This document shows positions 1 to 11,715 of a stretch of DNA of 64,000 bases, in pieces. A model generated the notes under the pieces. The model saw nothing but the letters and a program-made list of their open reading frames with translations. It ran no database searches and was not told the origin of the DNA. A program made the translations under genes and the position numbers. The stretch is from Takakia lepidozioides (lineage: Eukaryota; Streptophyta; Takakiopsida; Takakiales; Takakiaceae): contig CM060734.1 in NCBI GenBank assembly GCA_030704615.1, forward strand, positions 61,520,042 to 61,584,041. Reading direction: 5' to 3'. The first letter of the stretch is position 1. Each line of letters starts with the position of its first letter.

Positions 1-502
1 TTTTCACTTTCCTTCTTCTGGGCCCCATCACTAAGTTTCCTTTTTCTGGGAGCCACAGGTGATGGCGATGTCAGGTCATGCACATCTTGCATTGAAACAT
101 TCGAACCCACCCCATACCGTGCGCGCACCTCCACCAAAGTGCGGGCCTTTGGGTTTGCACCACGGAGTCTGGCGGTGGCCGTATTCACCACCCTCATTGA
201 ACTTTGAACTGGCCACGGCTTGAAGCCAGGTGGGATATAACGCTTGTTTTTGCAACCCGTGTCAACACAATGGCGGTTTAGCTGTGCACTTTGTCCTTGA
301 TAATTTCACTACAGAAGGGACAGTGGAGCTTATCTTTCTGCCAGTTGGAGTCTGCAGGCTTGATTGCGCGGAGATCTAAGAATGCTTCGACTATTTTCGC
401 ATCATACTCCTCAGGTGAGTACCAGTACCTTCGCTCCTTTAGCCTGGACTTGTGCATGAAATGCAACCAGTCTGCTCCACCCTTTGCACAAGCATCCTCC
501 AT
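1..502 (-). pseudogene. 5' part of a C2HC zinc-finger protein gene, frameshifted
   Basis: Not recognised as a named gene. Reading starts at an ATG at 502, in a good context after a splice-acceptor-like tract, and begins MEDACAKGGADWLHF. It runs through an acidic and aromatic stretch into HCPFCSEIIKD. At about 286-297 the frame must shift by one base. The next frame then stays open to the window edge through LNRHCVDTGC, a conserved-looking basic stretch and an NLS-like APRKRKLSDG. Cysteine and histidine spacing across the shift (CPFC then H, C, C) suggests one zinc-binding module. Two long frames meeting inside one motif point to a one-base deletion or a sequence error. It could be transposon-derived. 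The gene continues beyond the left edge of the window. Confidence 0.45.
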
Positions 503-839
503 GGCTGCAGAATCAGACAAGAGCTACAGTGGCAATGAGCGACAGACAGACTAAGAATAAGAAAGCAGAGAAGAGCAGAAAAGAGAATGGAAAAAAACCA
601 AAGCACAAAGCACAAAGAGGAAAGCTCACCGGGCAACAGACGACGGTTGTTGCGACGATTCGGTGCTCACGCGACTGTCCGCGCCTCGAAAACCTAACAC
701 ACACAAAGGACCAATGGGAGGTGGACGGTGTGAAAGAAGTATAGCGGGAAGTGGACCCTGCATGTGCGGAGTGACGTGGCGAGATTTCACTGGCGCCCTT
801 TTTTTGCCACCATCGCATTAAATAGTTGCAGACCCCTCA

Positions 840-1860
840 CACGTGCTGGCGGTATGCCACTGCACGGACAGTCCAGCAGGCGGGAGGAGTGGGACAATCG
901 TCAGTCTGTCGTCGTCGCATTCATCAAGTCCAGCAGACTTACTCTTGATGACAAAGACGGCCGAGCAGACCCAGTACCCTCCTCAACATATTCATATGCC
1001 ACTGCAAGGACAGACTGACGACTGAGGTTAAGCGGACTGACGAAGAGACTAAGGCGAGTACGGAGTCTGGTGCGGAGTCTGATGACGTGCCGCGACGTGA
1101 CTGGGCCTCCTTACCGCCATCGCTGCGTTTATTGCGTCCAGCAGACTTAAACCTAATGACATAACGGCCGAACAGACCCACTGCAAACAAACTTGTGCAA
1201 CAACATACTCGTATGCCGCTGCACGGACAGTCCAGCAGACAGAAGGTTCAACAGATTGACGAAGAGATTGGCGCAGAGTAATTTGCGCGACAACAAACTG
1301 ATTTCTAACAGACTAATATCCCAAAAGACAAAGTATCCCCTAGGCGGCCGGGTGATACGGGAGTAAACCGTAAACCGCGTCCAGCAGACTTACAGTGATA
1401 ATAATCACGGCTCAACAGACCCAGCGCAAATAGACTTGCGCCACAGTAGACTGACTTTGTGACAGTCCAGCTGATTGATATCAGAAGAGACGGACAGACC
1501 AGCAGTCCGACGGCTCAGCAGACTCACGACAATGCGGATAATTAAAAGGTAGTAGTTAAACGGACTCATATCCGAAGAGACGGACTTCCAGCTGACCAAC
1601 GGTTCAACAGACTGACGAGAGAAGAGACTTCGGGGATAAGACGAGAGAATACACTTCGGAATTCGGCAGGCAGTGACGGCCCAGTAGTCCAATAAAGAAC
1701 AGACTCATGCCACACCAGACTTGTATCCTTACAGACCAACAGTCCAGCAGACCAGACTGATATCCCATCAGAACCACGCTTGGCGTCGCCATCATGTCGT
1801 GGTTGCATTTCATCCCTCCAGCAGACTTGCATATGCCCATAATCATGGCACAACACACTG
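840..1860. repeat. Degenerate repeat built on GTCCAGCAGACTTA
   Basis: GTCCAGCAGACTTA occurs at 928, 1136 and 1379, with a variant near 1816. Each of the first three is followed about 20 bases later by ACGGCCGAACAGACCCA or a close variant. Shorter GTCCAGCAG cores occur near 870, 1229 and 1750. Spacing of the full units is about 210-245 bp. The long open frames across this stretch have no domain and look like a by-product of the repeat. Confidence 0.6.
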
Positions 1861-2084
1861 CTAAGAGAAAGTACTGACAAAGACGCAGTCGAAGAGCCTG
1901 TTGATCCACGCGCATTTGAAGTCGTAAGGACCTCGAACATCCACAAGCAACGTGAATCCACGTCTCTCAGGCTACGTCTCCTTTCCCATTGTCCAGTTTT
2001 CAAGGAGACAGTAATGGTTGAGATGTGATGTTTCAGGAGGTGCATCTGGATGTTTGAGGACCTTCGGAGTGGATATTGTTCCGT

Positions 2085-2312
2085 TCACACTCTCCGCACT
2101 TCCCAGACATGTGGTGGCAGAGACGTCCTCCCCTGAACAGTCTCATCGGTGGACATAAATTCTGCAATGTATACACGCCCCCCACGTGCATATGCTTCCG
2201 CGATTTCCGCTATCGTGTTACCAATGGTTTCCTGCTCCATACGAAGGAGCTCGGACTCGGAGACACACCACAAACCGTAAACGCATGCAATTTCTCCACA
2301 TATCGTCCTAAA
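2085..2312 (-). CDS. Possible exon, unrecognised
   Basis: A 76-codon open stretch follows a pyrimidine-rich TTTTTTAG acceptor on the minus strand. It reads as ordinary protein, with ELLRMEQETIGNTIAEIAEA followed by YARGGRVYIAEFMS, and ends at a stop. No domain is recognised and no partner exon was found with confidence. The GC-rich repeat lies immediately upstream on this strand. It may be a leftover exon of a transposon gene or a chance frame. Confidence 0.25.
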   Translation of the reverse strand, partial: FRTICGEIACVYGLWCVSESELLRMEQETIGNTIAEIAEAYARGGRVYIAEFMSTDETVQGRTSLPPHVWEVRRV

Positions 2313-2499
2313 AAATAAGCACGTCAGCACAAAACGAAGGCGAAAATAGTGGAAGCATATGCACGAAAGTCACCTCCACAACATTGGACAACAAAGAGCC
2401 GCAAGAACAAGACAACAAGAACGAGTGGGCGAGTTCGTGGAAGGGTGTTACGATCTTCCATGCCCTAAACATGGATGGCGCGGATGGGTTTCTCAGAAT

Positions 2500-2835
2500 A
2501 GACGATCCAGATCCTTCGGCCGGCGCGGACTGGCAGACTGGGGGCAGCAGACGGGCACAACGGACTGTTGGGTGGACTTGCGCGGACTGGCACAGTGGAC
2601 TGGCGTGCACAGCGGACTGGCCGGCAGGTTGGCGGTTTGGCGGGCAGCGGACTGGCGGGCGGACAGGCCGCGCCGGACTGGGAGTGCGGCGAAGCGCGGG
2701 CGGGGCTGCCGTGGGCGCGGCTGGTGGGGCCGCGGCAGCAGGTGGGCGACCGCGCGCAGCGGCGGGCGGGGGGTCCGGGTGGGGGGAGCCGGGCGTCCGT
2801 GCGCAAGGCCCACCGGTCAGCTCGCTTCTACGCCA
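2500..2835. repeat. GC-rich repeat of CGGACTGGC units
   Basis: A short GC island well above the local base composition, made of irregular CGGACTGGC and GGCGGGC units. It is open in several frames on both strands (Gly/Arg/Ala/Trp-rich on one, Pro/Arg/Ser-rich on the other), as simple GC-rich repeats usually are. No frame resembles a known protein, so none is called. Confidence 0.6.
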
Positions 2836-4259
2836 TAACGTCCCAATTATTGTAAAATGAGAGGCGTGTGCCTTATGGTGTAATCCGGGGTTTTGATTTT
2901 TTTCCCTAAATAATTATTAATAATATTCATCAAGGCCACTGTCTCCTTTTCTGGAATATCCTTCAATATATCCTTCATTTATTCAGCGGGTATAAAAAGG
3001 GTAAATCATTTATCCTTACCCGGTAGGATAAATAAATGGACATATAAATAATTTACCTCTACCCGGAAAATAAGTAACCCTCTGATTTCTAATCATTTTA
3101 CCCTTACCCAGAGGATAAGCAAAAATCTATTTATCCACACATCACTGGTACTAACTACTAATCAGTGTTGTACCGGTATGTGCTAGTGGGGCGGGGTATG
3201 TGTTGGAGTACTCACCATCTGTAAGCTTTTAGAGACATTGCGGTGAGCACACTCCATCTCTTTCTACACTTGCTTCATTGTCTCTGTCTTCTCACCAATT
3301 CTTGCCCAAGTAAAAAATAAAGTGTCTTTAACGTCCAGTGAATTTACAGAGCCTACTGCTCAACACACAGCCCATCGAGGGCCCAATGGACGGTCTAAAA
3401 GGCACATGTTGAAGGATTGAACCCAGGATCACCTAGGTTATCACCTATATAAAGTATGACGCCTCCCCAAGGAAGCTTAACTGATGGTGTCTCTCTTCAC
3501 CCGAAGGGCCACAGCCTTCCAGCAGGAAGGTGGACACTTTTGTGACACCAATCGGTGGATTGAACCCACAACCACTTCCGAGGTGGTATGTGCCCATTAC
3601 TACAACTTGGTTGTCAATTCTTGTCAAAAAAAAAAATCTTGTCACAGATACCTGCGCAACTATCTGCAAGTCATCTTTAGTTAGAGATGTAGACTGGGAG
3701 TGTGCAGCAGCTTGGTGTCGAAATTTGACTAAGTATAACTCAGAGTACAAAGGAAAAGTTACAGCTGATGAGAAGGTATGGCTAAGACGTCTTTACCTGG
3801 CAGACACGCTAGTGTAGTGAGGTCCTCAAGGAATACATAACTATACAAGTATTGTATGGGTATGTGCGTATAGCATTCTCACAGTAGGGTGTATTGGTAA
3901 GTTACTAGGTAGTAGATGCAAGGCCTTCTCTTTGATGGCCGATTGTCCTTTTGCTCTGCTTTTGAAATCAGCAACGCAGCGCTGCAACACCACACTGCTT
4001 TGAATTCTGCTGGGCTGTTGTTGGCATTTGCAGCAACCAAGAGCTGTGCAAGCAATTGCTTCAGGTGTTCTCGCCGGGAAACAGAAGATAGGTAGGGCGA
4101 CAGGGTAGTGAGATTATGTGAGGCACAAGTATTTCTTCCTCTCCACTTTTGAAGAGATTTGTTGGAAGCTTGTTGGATTGGTACTAGATTGGGAGTATGT
4201 CAATGCAGGGGCGTGCGGATGCTTGGATAAGGTAGACTTGGAAGGTGGGACCGGACACC
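2836..4259. other. Intergenic stretch and presumed AP5B1 upstream region
   Basis: Between 2900 and 3150 there are imperfect AT-rich units around GGATAAAT and TACCCGG, which look like a decayed foldback element; no matching target duplication was found. The rest up to the AP5B1 start holds no gene or element that I can support. The last 60 or so bases before the ATG are also present in the inverted copy near 10.9 kb, so they may be 5' untranslated sequence. Confidence 0.4.
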
Positions 4260-7200
4260 ATGGCTGAGAAAGGCAGCGGGAAGCTGCTCTCAGTGTCCGA
4301 TTGGGAGCAGTTGCTGCAGGATTTTCGGACATCTCATGAATTGCAGGAGAGGTGGCTGAAGACATGGCCAGGCCTCACCGTTGTCGACCAGGCCCTCCAC
4401 ACCATCACCAAGAGGGAGTTCCCTCTCAAACCACAGCTGTTCAACTTCCTGGAAGAGAATGCGGAGTTGTTGATTGGGGATGACACCGTGGCAGGGGTGG
4501 GCACTGTGGTAGAATCGATGCGCAATGTTTTGCAAGCCTTTATTGATGGCGTTGTTGTCACAAACACGTTGAAGGAGCAGATGCTGGTGATGACGACAAC
4601 AATTGCCATCACGGTGGATGCCCTGCACACGGCCACCTCTCACTTCGAGACCCTTGTTGAGATTCTACTGGGATTCATCAGTCGAACAAATCATGCATCA
4701 GATAGACATGTGCGGGCGAGTGCTTGCGAGTGTCTACGGGAGCTTGAAATGGCCCACCCTTGCTTATTACACGTCTGTGTGGGGCACGTATTTTCTCTGT
4801 GCCAGAGTGAGAGGACCCATGCGGGTCAGAGTTACACCCTCTTGCTTACTGCAATATTGCATAACATGGCCTGCCACATGTATACGATTAAGTCTAGATC
4901 AGCAGGCGCCCAACCCTTTCTCTCCATCACAGTTCCTCTGGTGCCCTTTTCGGTTCCTGCATTTCTGACGGCGTCCATTTCCGGGCAGGAAGCACTGTCG
5001 GTGCCTGCAAGGGAGCTCACCGAAGGTTCTCTCTCTCCCCCTCTCTCACATGTAGGGTTTTGGTAGTCCATTTGAAAGGTCCCCTTCCCAGTCTCCGCAG
5101 TCAATGTAGTGATGTTTTCTTAGGTTGTTCTTCCAACTATTAGAATGGGCAATGAACTTGTGACGGAGATCCAACAGAGAGGGAAGGACAACCTGGAGGT
5201 AGGCTGAACCCAGAAAATTGATCGTAGAACGGTCCCACTTTGACCCAATGCTGGTCTCTGGAACCTGGGCAATGCAGCTTCTGTGGAGAATATTATCGCT
5301 CTGGGTGAGCCTGGGAGACAAAAATGCTGAGATTCGATGGCCGGCTGCTGTACTGCAGTATGAAGACCTACTTGTTCCATGTAGACTTCAGGTGTGCGTT
5401 TGAGCTCCACCTGTTGAGTCCTTCAACAGACTAAAGACCTTACCTTTTGCAACAGGATGTGACATTGAAGACAAATTCAATACCTTTTGATGAATCATTT
5501 GAGTGATTTTCCAAGACAAGAATTTTGCAAGAACTTTGAGTTAAGCAGGTGCTTTCATTTATGACATAAGTAGCAGTTGGCAAGCAAAGGTATGATTGCC
5601 TTTGGGGAACTTGTTAACTTATTTGGATTGAAGGAAGACTTTGAGTTTGATGGATAATCATGGCAGGCAGCTTGAAGGAGTTCCGCCGTGCAGTTGCATT
5701 TCTTCTAGAGCGACCTCAACTTTTGACCGAATTTGGGATGCTGGAGTTCGTAGCCAAACTCATCAACATCGCCCGTGCCCTGGACCTACATGGCTCTTTA
5801 CTGAAGCACCAGTTTTCCAGTTTCTTGTACAGCTACAGTGCAATTTTATGTCATGTGGTACTTTTAATCTACTCTCAGTTCATGGAAGCATTCAAGGGAG
5901 ACGAAGGGGCCATCTTGAAACGGTTGGTGTGTCTCTGCAGGGAGAGCCTGCAGCCTCTTCCTGTCCGGTTACTAGGTATTCACTGGTTGCTTGGTGTAGA
6001 AAGCCTTCATGCTCGGAAAGATGGACGCTCCATCATTGCTCCCCTAGCACCAGGTCTCTATCCACTGGTCTTTGATCCTCTTTCCCTCAAAGCTGCAAAG
6101 CTCAGGGCCCTTGCTGAATGTGCAGCATCGTTGAGTGCATGCTCATCACCCCCACCCTTGCCATCAGCACCTAAGGGGAGTGGGGCAGGCCTCCATCAGG
6201 TGTTGGCTATGGAAGAGCCACCAACAGATCCTGCAAGCAGGTTGCTGAATGAAGGACTACTTTGTGTTTCAGCCTTCACTTGGCTCCCCTCCTCCAGCAC
6301 AGAGACCCGTCTTACTTTCCATTCCTTCCACAAGTTTCTTACGGTTGCAGTGCCTCATGGCACCCAGGGGAGCTCTCTGTCCGATATGCCACTGTTTATT
6401 CATTCTCAGCTTTTTAAGACTCTGCAGAATATTCTTGTTGTAATGGCTTTAAGATTGCGTGATTCAGTCCCCAGTATTCTTGCCCTGCTAGACAGACTGA
6501 TGGGGTGCAACACGCATCAGGCGTTGGGCAAGCACCTCCTCAGGACTTTCAACAAGGATTTACTTTCCCAGTTGAAGCCAAACTGGTATTTGCCAGCATA
6601 TTTCTCTCTTATAGAGCGAATTGCAGAGAATGCCGACATACCTCCTGGCAGTCTACTGGAGCTTCTTACGGTCTACATAAGGAAGAGAGTGGAAGAGCAC
6701 AACGGAGATGCAGACTGGAAACTATGGCTGCAGGGAAACCATGTAAGAACAGCGCATTTGCTTCTGCCTATCTAAATGCATTTGCTAGCCACACGTTTGC
6801 ATTCTAACTCGGACACACGCACGTCGGAGTTCCAAACCTTGAAGAGTTTCCAACAATGTGATCACTCGTCTGGCTTGAGGTGTAAGTCACAGCGTAAATG
6901 ACTTGCTTCTTGGTGTATGTAGTGCTCTAGCGAATTGGAGAAAATGTCACTACTGATTCACTGTATCCTGAAATGGTTTGTAGGTGCTGGGTATATGCCG
7001 AACAGTGCTCATGAACCACAAGAGCTCGCGGGGATTTCAGGGGCTGACGCAGTTGCTCACCTTCCTTTGTCGATTCTTCCCTGACATTGAAGTGCGAGAC
7101 ACTGCCAGGTGGGTTGTAGTGTTCCTCCTTTGCAAATCATATGAGCACTTGAGTGTAAGTTAGAGTGAGAGTGGGAATATTGCTTTGATTGATATTCTTT

Positions 7201-10113
7201 TGTTGATTGGAGCAAAGGTTGCAATTGAACAGTTTGATTAACAAAGGACATTTTTACAACCTGCTTCTCATAGAGAGCTTCGTCCTCCCCCTAAAACTTG
7301 AACTCACCATGGCTGAAGATGTTCAGTAGTGGTCTAAACCCACTGCTTAAGATCAAAGGAACCAAATGCACAGGAAGGCATGATCCTTTTTTGGTACTTC
7401 TCTGCTACGTTGCCTTTCTTGGGTCAAGATTGGCCTTGTGTTGGTATAAAAGATCATGTGATTTGTAGTGCTAATTGTACTGAGGAAGGCAGCTGTATGT
7501 GGGGAGCAGACTTTACCTACGGTTGCTGATCAGTGTTCCGGGCAACCGCCTGCGTGACATTCTGAGCTATGGTGACGAGCGCATAGAAGAGGCGAAAGTC
7601 CCTAAGTCTTCGCAAGTCTCATCTCTTTTACGCTCGCCGTCCCCACCTACTTCCCAGGCCCCCAAGCAATCCTTGCCGGTTAGTTTTCTTTGTATGACCG
7701 AAATCTTGTCATTTGAAAGTGGGATAGGCTGTTGGTTGGTGCTTACTGCTTGAGCATGCTTGGGGCTTTGTTGCCACATATACCTATTAAAAATGCTGTT
7801 GATGCCACAAAGGTCTGTCTGTGCAATTAACTTGATTGAAATTGAGTGCTAGGGGCATGATGGCACTTGAATCAGGCCTTGGAAGAGTGTGATGTCACTA
7901 ATTCATTAGGAACCCGGGAATGGCTGGTTTGCATATGACATAGAAGGAGCTTGTGAAGTTGTCCGCATTCTCTGACACCGTTATAACAACACAACTTGGA
8001 AGAGTGAGACCTTGACTGAGCTGTTTGGGAAGTCACTAACTCAATAGAAACTGAGAAATGGCTGGTTTGCATTTGACATAAAAGGAGATTGTGAAGTTGT
8101 CTGCATGCTCTGAAACCGCTAAGACATATACATAAGAGACAGTTTCTGAGGCCTGTAGAATAGTCCTGTCTATCCCTTCAGGTGTTGACATTGCTAGTGC
8201 CAGCATCACTGTGGTGTGCTGATGTTTTCATTTGGAGCCAGACTGTTGCCTGTAGTCTTTTGGGTGGCCTGCTGCAAGCCCCAGTACCACAAGTTGGTGC
8301 CACCAGGCTTGGATGTTGGTCTGGAGTTCTGATGCTTACCATGTACCTAGTCCTATGTCTGCTCAGCTGAATCATATCCAGCAGGCAGGAGGGACCCAGT
8401 TAGCAGGTCATCAATCCTTTGGTATTTTGAGAATCTTCTGTGATATCCATACGTTGAAATTAGCAACTGCTGTTTTTATGTGAGCAGCTGCAGGTTGGTG
8501 CATACATTCGACTGACAAGAGAGAATCGCTTGTTGGTCCGACTATCTTGGTCCTTGGTACTCTATAACACATTCCGCACAGGTGTGGATGGGGGCTATAA
8601 GGATGTATCCTTAGGGAGTAAATTTTCAGAAGTTGTTGTGGAGGAGTTAAGTGACCAAACAAAGGAGGTCAGTGGACAAGAAAATGGGGGGAAGACAGGG
8701 ACACTTGTAGTGAAAATGGCAATGCCTGGTGATGTGGATAAGCCAGAGACGAGGGTGGATCCAATACCACGAGTGATGGATGCCAAGACCTCAGAAGTTT
8801 TGGAAATACTACGGAGACATTTTGAGCAAATCCCTGATTTTCGGTGTAATTCTGGTGTGAAAATAAATGTACCATGCAATCTGAGGTTTCAAGGGGAGAC
8901 CAGGCAGCGCATGCAGGGAGAAACAGAGACAAGTTCAGATTCACCACAATCGACAGGGTCTTTTTACAGTGTTCCGGATTCCTGGCCGGCTATATATGCT
9001 GTCGTCATTTCATTTATCACAACTGGGTTGTATGGCCCAATCCCATCGGTCCATGTGCCCTTTCTTCTTAGTGAACCCCCTCAGCGTAAGGCCTGGCAGA
9101 GGCCTGCTACTGACAGCCCTACTTCGACCATCAGAGAAGAATTTGTAAGGACAAGGAGAGCGGACCATCAGAGCACAGCCAGGAAAGGGAAGGCCAAACA
9201 GTCACCTGAAACTTCCCCCAGACACTCTGATGATGGTAGAGACAGCCAAGCCCTGGTCAGAGACTCATTGGGAAAGGATGGAGACCTGTTTAACAAAACG
9301 GTTGTAGTTGAGCTCGAGCCGAAACAACCGGTACCTACACTGGTAGATGCACGAATTGTGTTCAGTGATGAGGAGGGACAGAGTGTGCAAGGTCAGTTGG
9401 ACTCTATTCCTGTGGGGATTGAGGATTTATTTGTGAAACCACCATTTCCTGACGGTCTACCCCCCCAGGCAGAAGCTGAGTACTACTACTCTCTCTTCAA
9501 TGCACTCTGGGAGGCATGCAGTGGGCCTGGCCGCCTGGGCACTGAGACTTTCTCTCTCAAGGGTGGAAGCCAGGTTGGAGTTCACATTGAGGGCTCTGAG
9601 TCAGTGAAATTGCTGGAAGGCCAGGCAGATCGAGTGGTGGGGGCTGTTGAACAGTGGCTAGCCTCTTTTGTTGTTGCAGTGAGTGGAGGCCCCTTAGTGT
9701 CAATGGCTCGGGACGGTGGAATGCTGGAGCATGTAGTCTGGCAGGATGATGATTTCTCATTTGCTCCAAGCGGAGGGACATCCATTAAGGTCCGTGGTTG
9801 GGGCAGCGGTTCGAATGTGACAGAGGCTGGGCCCCACAGACGAAGTGGCAGTGGAGATGAAGGCTCCTTGCGACGACTAGAGTATCCAAGAGATGGGGGT
9901 GAAGCAGGAGGATCTGGAACCTTGGGGTTAGAGGAGGGGAGTAAGGGTGGCCTAGGGCGTTTTTTTGTTCTCATATTCTTACCCCCTCGATACCACTTGC
10001 TGCTCATAATGGAGGTCTCCGATTGGTCAACACTTGTGCGCATTCGGACTGACCATTGGCCATGCCTGGCACATGTAGATGAGTTTCTAGAAGCACTTGT
10101 CATGTCAAGATAG
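4260..10113 (+). CDS. AP5B1: AP-5 adaptor complex subunit beta-1, five exons, intact
   Basis: Beta subunit of the AP-5 adaptor complex, which in characterised eukaryotes works at late endosomes and lysosomes in protein retrieval. Exons by splice sites and phase: 4260-5025, 5667-6742, 6984-7108, 7510-7678, 8494-10113. All junctions keep frame and give 1251 residues, close to remembered plant AP5B1 proteins of about 1,100. Plant-type landmarks appear in order: DWEQLLQDF, FPLKPQLFNFLEE, DRHVRASACECLRELE, CQSERTHAGQSYTLL, VAFLLERPQLLT, CHVVLLIYSQFMEAF, IHWLLGVESL, VLMNHKSSRGFQGL and the C-terminal VSDWSTLVRIRTDHWPC. The chosen ATG follows an in-frame GTG at 4245. The last exon carries a charged, Ser-rich disordered linker. 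No disruption was seen. An inverted exon 1 copy lies downstream. Identification comes from recalled family pattern. Confidence 0.88.
7876..8130. repeat. Two-copy tandem repeat in AP5B1 intron 4
   Basis: A segment of about 115-140 bp beginning near CTTGGAAGAGTG and containing TGGCTGGTTTGCAT and GAAGTTGTC is present twice, first near 7876-7985 and again near 7997-8123, with scattered differences. It lies wholly within the fourth intron and does not affect the reading frame. Confidence 0.6.
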
Positions 10114-10683
10114 CATAAAGTTTCTCTGCTGTAGGAGAGGCATATATCTCTCTCTTTCCCTCCATTTTTCTTTTACCATCAGGTACCTTGGGGAAGTTCT
10201 TTTGTCTACAAAGCAGGAACTTAGTAATGTAGTGGCAATATATGTAGCAAAGAAGCTACAGAGCTCCCCAACTTTCATTATGGCATCCTTGGAAACTAAG
10301 TGCAGTAGTTGGTGAGAACCCAGAGACACCTTAGATTTGGAGTCCTGCAGCATGATTTCCATTCTCTAGTGTGTGGGTGTGAAGGTCAGCAGAGTGAAGG
10401 TGGCAAGCACACAAGTTCATCACACCTGCACGGCTGAAAGAAGCAAAACAACAGAGAAACAAAGCAAGAGAATGACTAGGCCTGTGCTTCATATTATGAA
10501 CCTTGTAACACCATGAGAAAGTTTGGTCTAGAAGGAAGGAACTGACACACATTCACTGTCGAGACAACTTGCAAATGAGTTGTGTCAATCTGCAATACCA
10601 AAAGATGGAGAGAAGGACGTATGATTCACTCTCTTGCAATCGGTGACAATCCATGTACTTTGTGTAACACCCTTGATCTTTCT

Positions 10684-10930
10684 TTCTCGTTCAGGAAGTT
10701 GAACAGCTATGGTTTGAGAAGGAACTCCCTCTTGGTGATGGTCTCGAGGGCCTGGTCGACAACAGTGAGGCCTGGCCATGCTGTCAGCCACCTCTCCTGC
10801 AATTCACGACATGTCCGATTCAAAGACTGAAGCATCTGGTCCCAATCGGACACTGAGAGCAGTTTTCCGCTGCCTTTCTCAGCCATAGTGTCCGGACCCA
10901 CCTTCCAACTCTAGCTTATCCAAGCATCCA
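10684..10930 (-). pseudogene. Inverted partial copy of AP5B1 exon 1 and 5' leader
   Basis: On the minus strand this repeats the AP5B1 start region (4210-4455). It has the same leader (GGATGCTTGGATAA), the same ATG context and MAEKGSGKLLSVSDW, then a diverged stretch, then WPGLTVVDQAL and ITKREF. A CAG codon has become TAG just after LLKP, and similarity ends soon after at NFL. It sits about 600 bp past the AP5B1 stop in opposite orientation, so the gene and this piece form an inverted repeat of roughly 240 bp per arm. It is too short and too disrupted to make a protein. It could be copied by antisense transcription. Confidence 0.85.
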
Positions 10931-10990
10931 CAGGCCCCTACATTGCATCCAAGCAGCCACAGGCCCCTACAAGCATCCACAGGCCCCTTA
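10918..10990. repeat. Short tandem repeat of CATCCACAGGCCCCT
   Basis: Three imperfect copies of a unit containing CATCCACAGGCCCCTA (one with CAGCCA), spaced about 20-30 bp apart. They lie at the outer end of the inverted AP5B1 fragment, where one copy matches the AP5B1 leader. The breakpoint of the inverted duplication may lie here. Confidence 0.55.
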
Positions 10991-11059
10991 TTCGTAAGAA
11001 TTTTGCAGCATGCAGCTGGGCATGTCAGTACGTTTTTATATCCAATCTCTGTCACAGTA

Positions 11060-11522
11060 CAGTCTGCCCTGGATCCATCTTCCAATCACAAGACCACTAA
11101 GTAAGTGGGAGGTAATACTAAAGCGAATAGATGAAACAAGTGTATATACAACATTTCGAGACTTGACATGGAAGTTATTTTTGAGATACTACGAATGTAT
11201 GTTGACTTGACATGCAGGATGTTTTCGAGAGACCAGATGACATAAGTTATGTGGTAGTTGTGCATGCGTTAGCTATTTTGCAAGTAGATGGTCGATTGGT
11301 CTTTTAGTGAGTGTAGTTAACTCACAAACAAAGAGAGAATAGAATATATTACACTTTATTTCATAAGTGTTACTTTCATAATTTTTATATTTGTTAAATG
11401 TTACATTCTATAAATGTTAATGTGCTACAACTAACCCCTTCATAAACTGTTAATGTGTTAACCTTGTCTAAATGTTATTTTTTTCCTACCCCCGACTGTT
11501 AACATTTATCCAGGGCAGACTG
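11060..11522. mobile_element. TA-flanked MITE with 15-bp terminal inverted repeats (mariner-like)
   Basis: The left end reads TA then CAGTCTGCCCTGGAT. The right end reads ATCCAGGGCAGACTG then TA, an exact inverted match. A TA duplication with CAGT-type ends is the pattern of Tc1/mariner/pogo elements. The 463-bp body is AT-rich and has no transposase frame, so it would be non-autonomous. What is seen is the repeats and the TA. The superfamily is inferred. Confidence 0.7.
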
Positions 11523-11640
11523 TAGAGTGAGACTCTCCGAGAAAAAACAATATACAAAAGCGACACAAGAGGGTACAATAAAGACAGACAATACACAAGA
11601 GCGACACAGTGGCCTTAAGTAGTCTCTGAGTGTGCAGGAG

Positions 11641-11715
11641 GAATTTCCTGCTCTCTTCTTGGAATTCACGAAATTCAAGCTTGAATTCCAAGACTAGAAG
11701 AGAGCAGGAAATTTC
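11641..11715. repeat. Near-perfect 75-bp hairpin
   Basis: GAATTTCCTGCTCTCTTCT at 11641-11659 is matched by its reverse complement at 11696-11714. An inner pair, TGGAATTCA and TGAATTCCA, extends the stem with a small bulge. The loop is about 13 bases. The stem ends sharply on both sides. Such a foldback could be a miRNA-type precursor or a tiny element scar. Nothing here shows transcription. Confidence 0.75.

Noticed and set aside
2359-2860. Overlapping long frames on both strands, Trp/Gly-rich or Pro/Arg-rich
   Set aside because: Explained by the GC-rich CGGACTGGC repeat, where stops are rare in every frame.
2935-3130. A further hAT MITE between the TTATTCAGCGGG and CACATCACTG ends
   Set aside because: The ends do not pair well and the flanking eight bases differ (CATTTATT against GTACTAAC).
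9582-10103. A 173-codon minus-strand frame
   Set aside because: Antisense to the well-supported last exon of AP5B1. It has no domain and no splice context.
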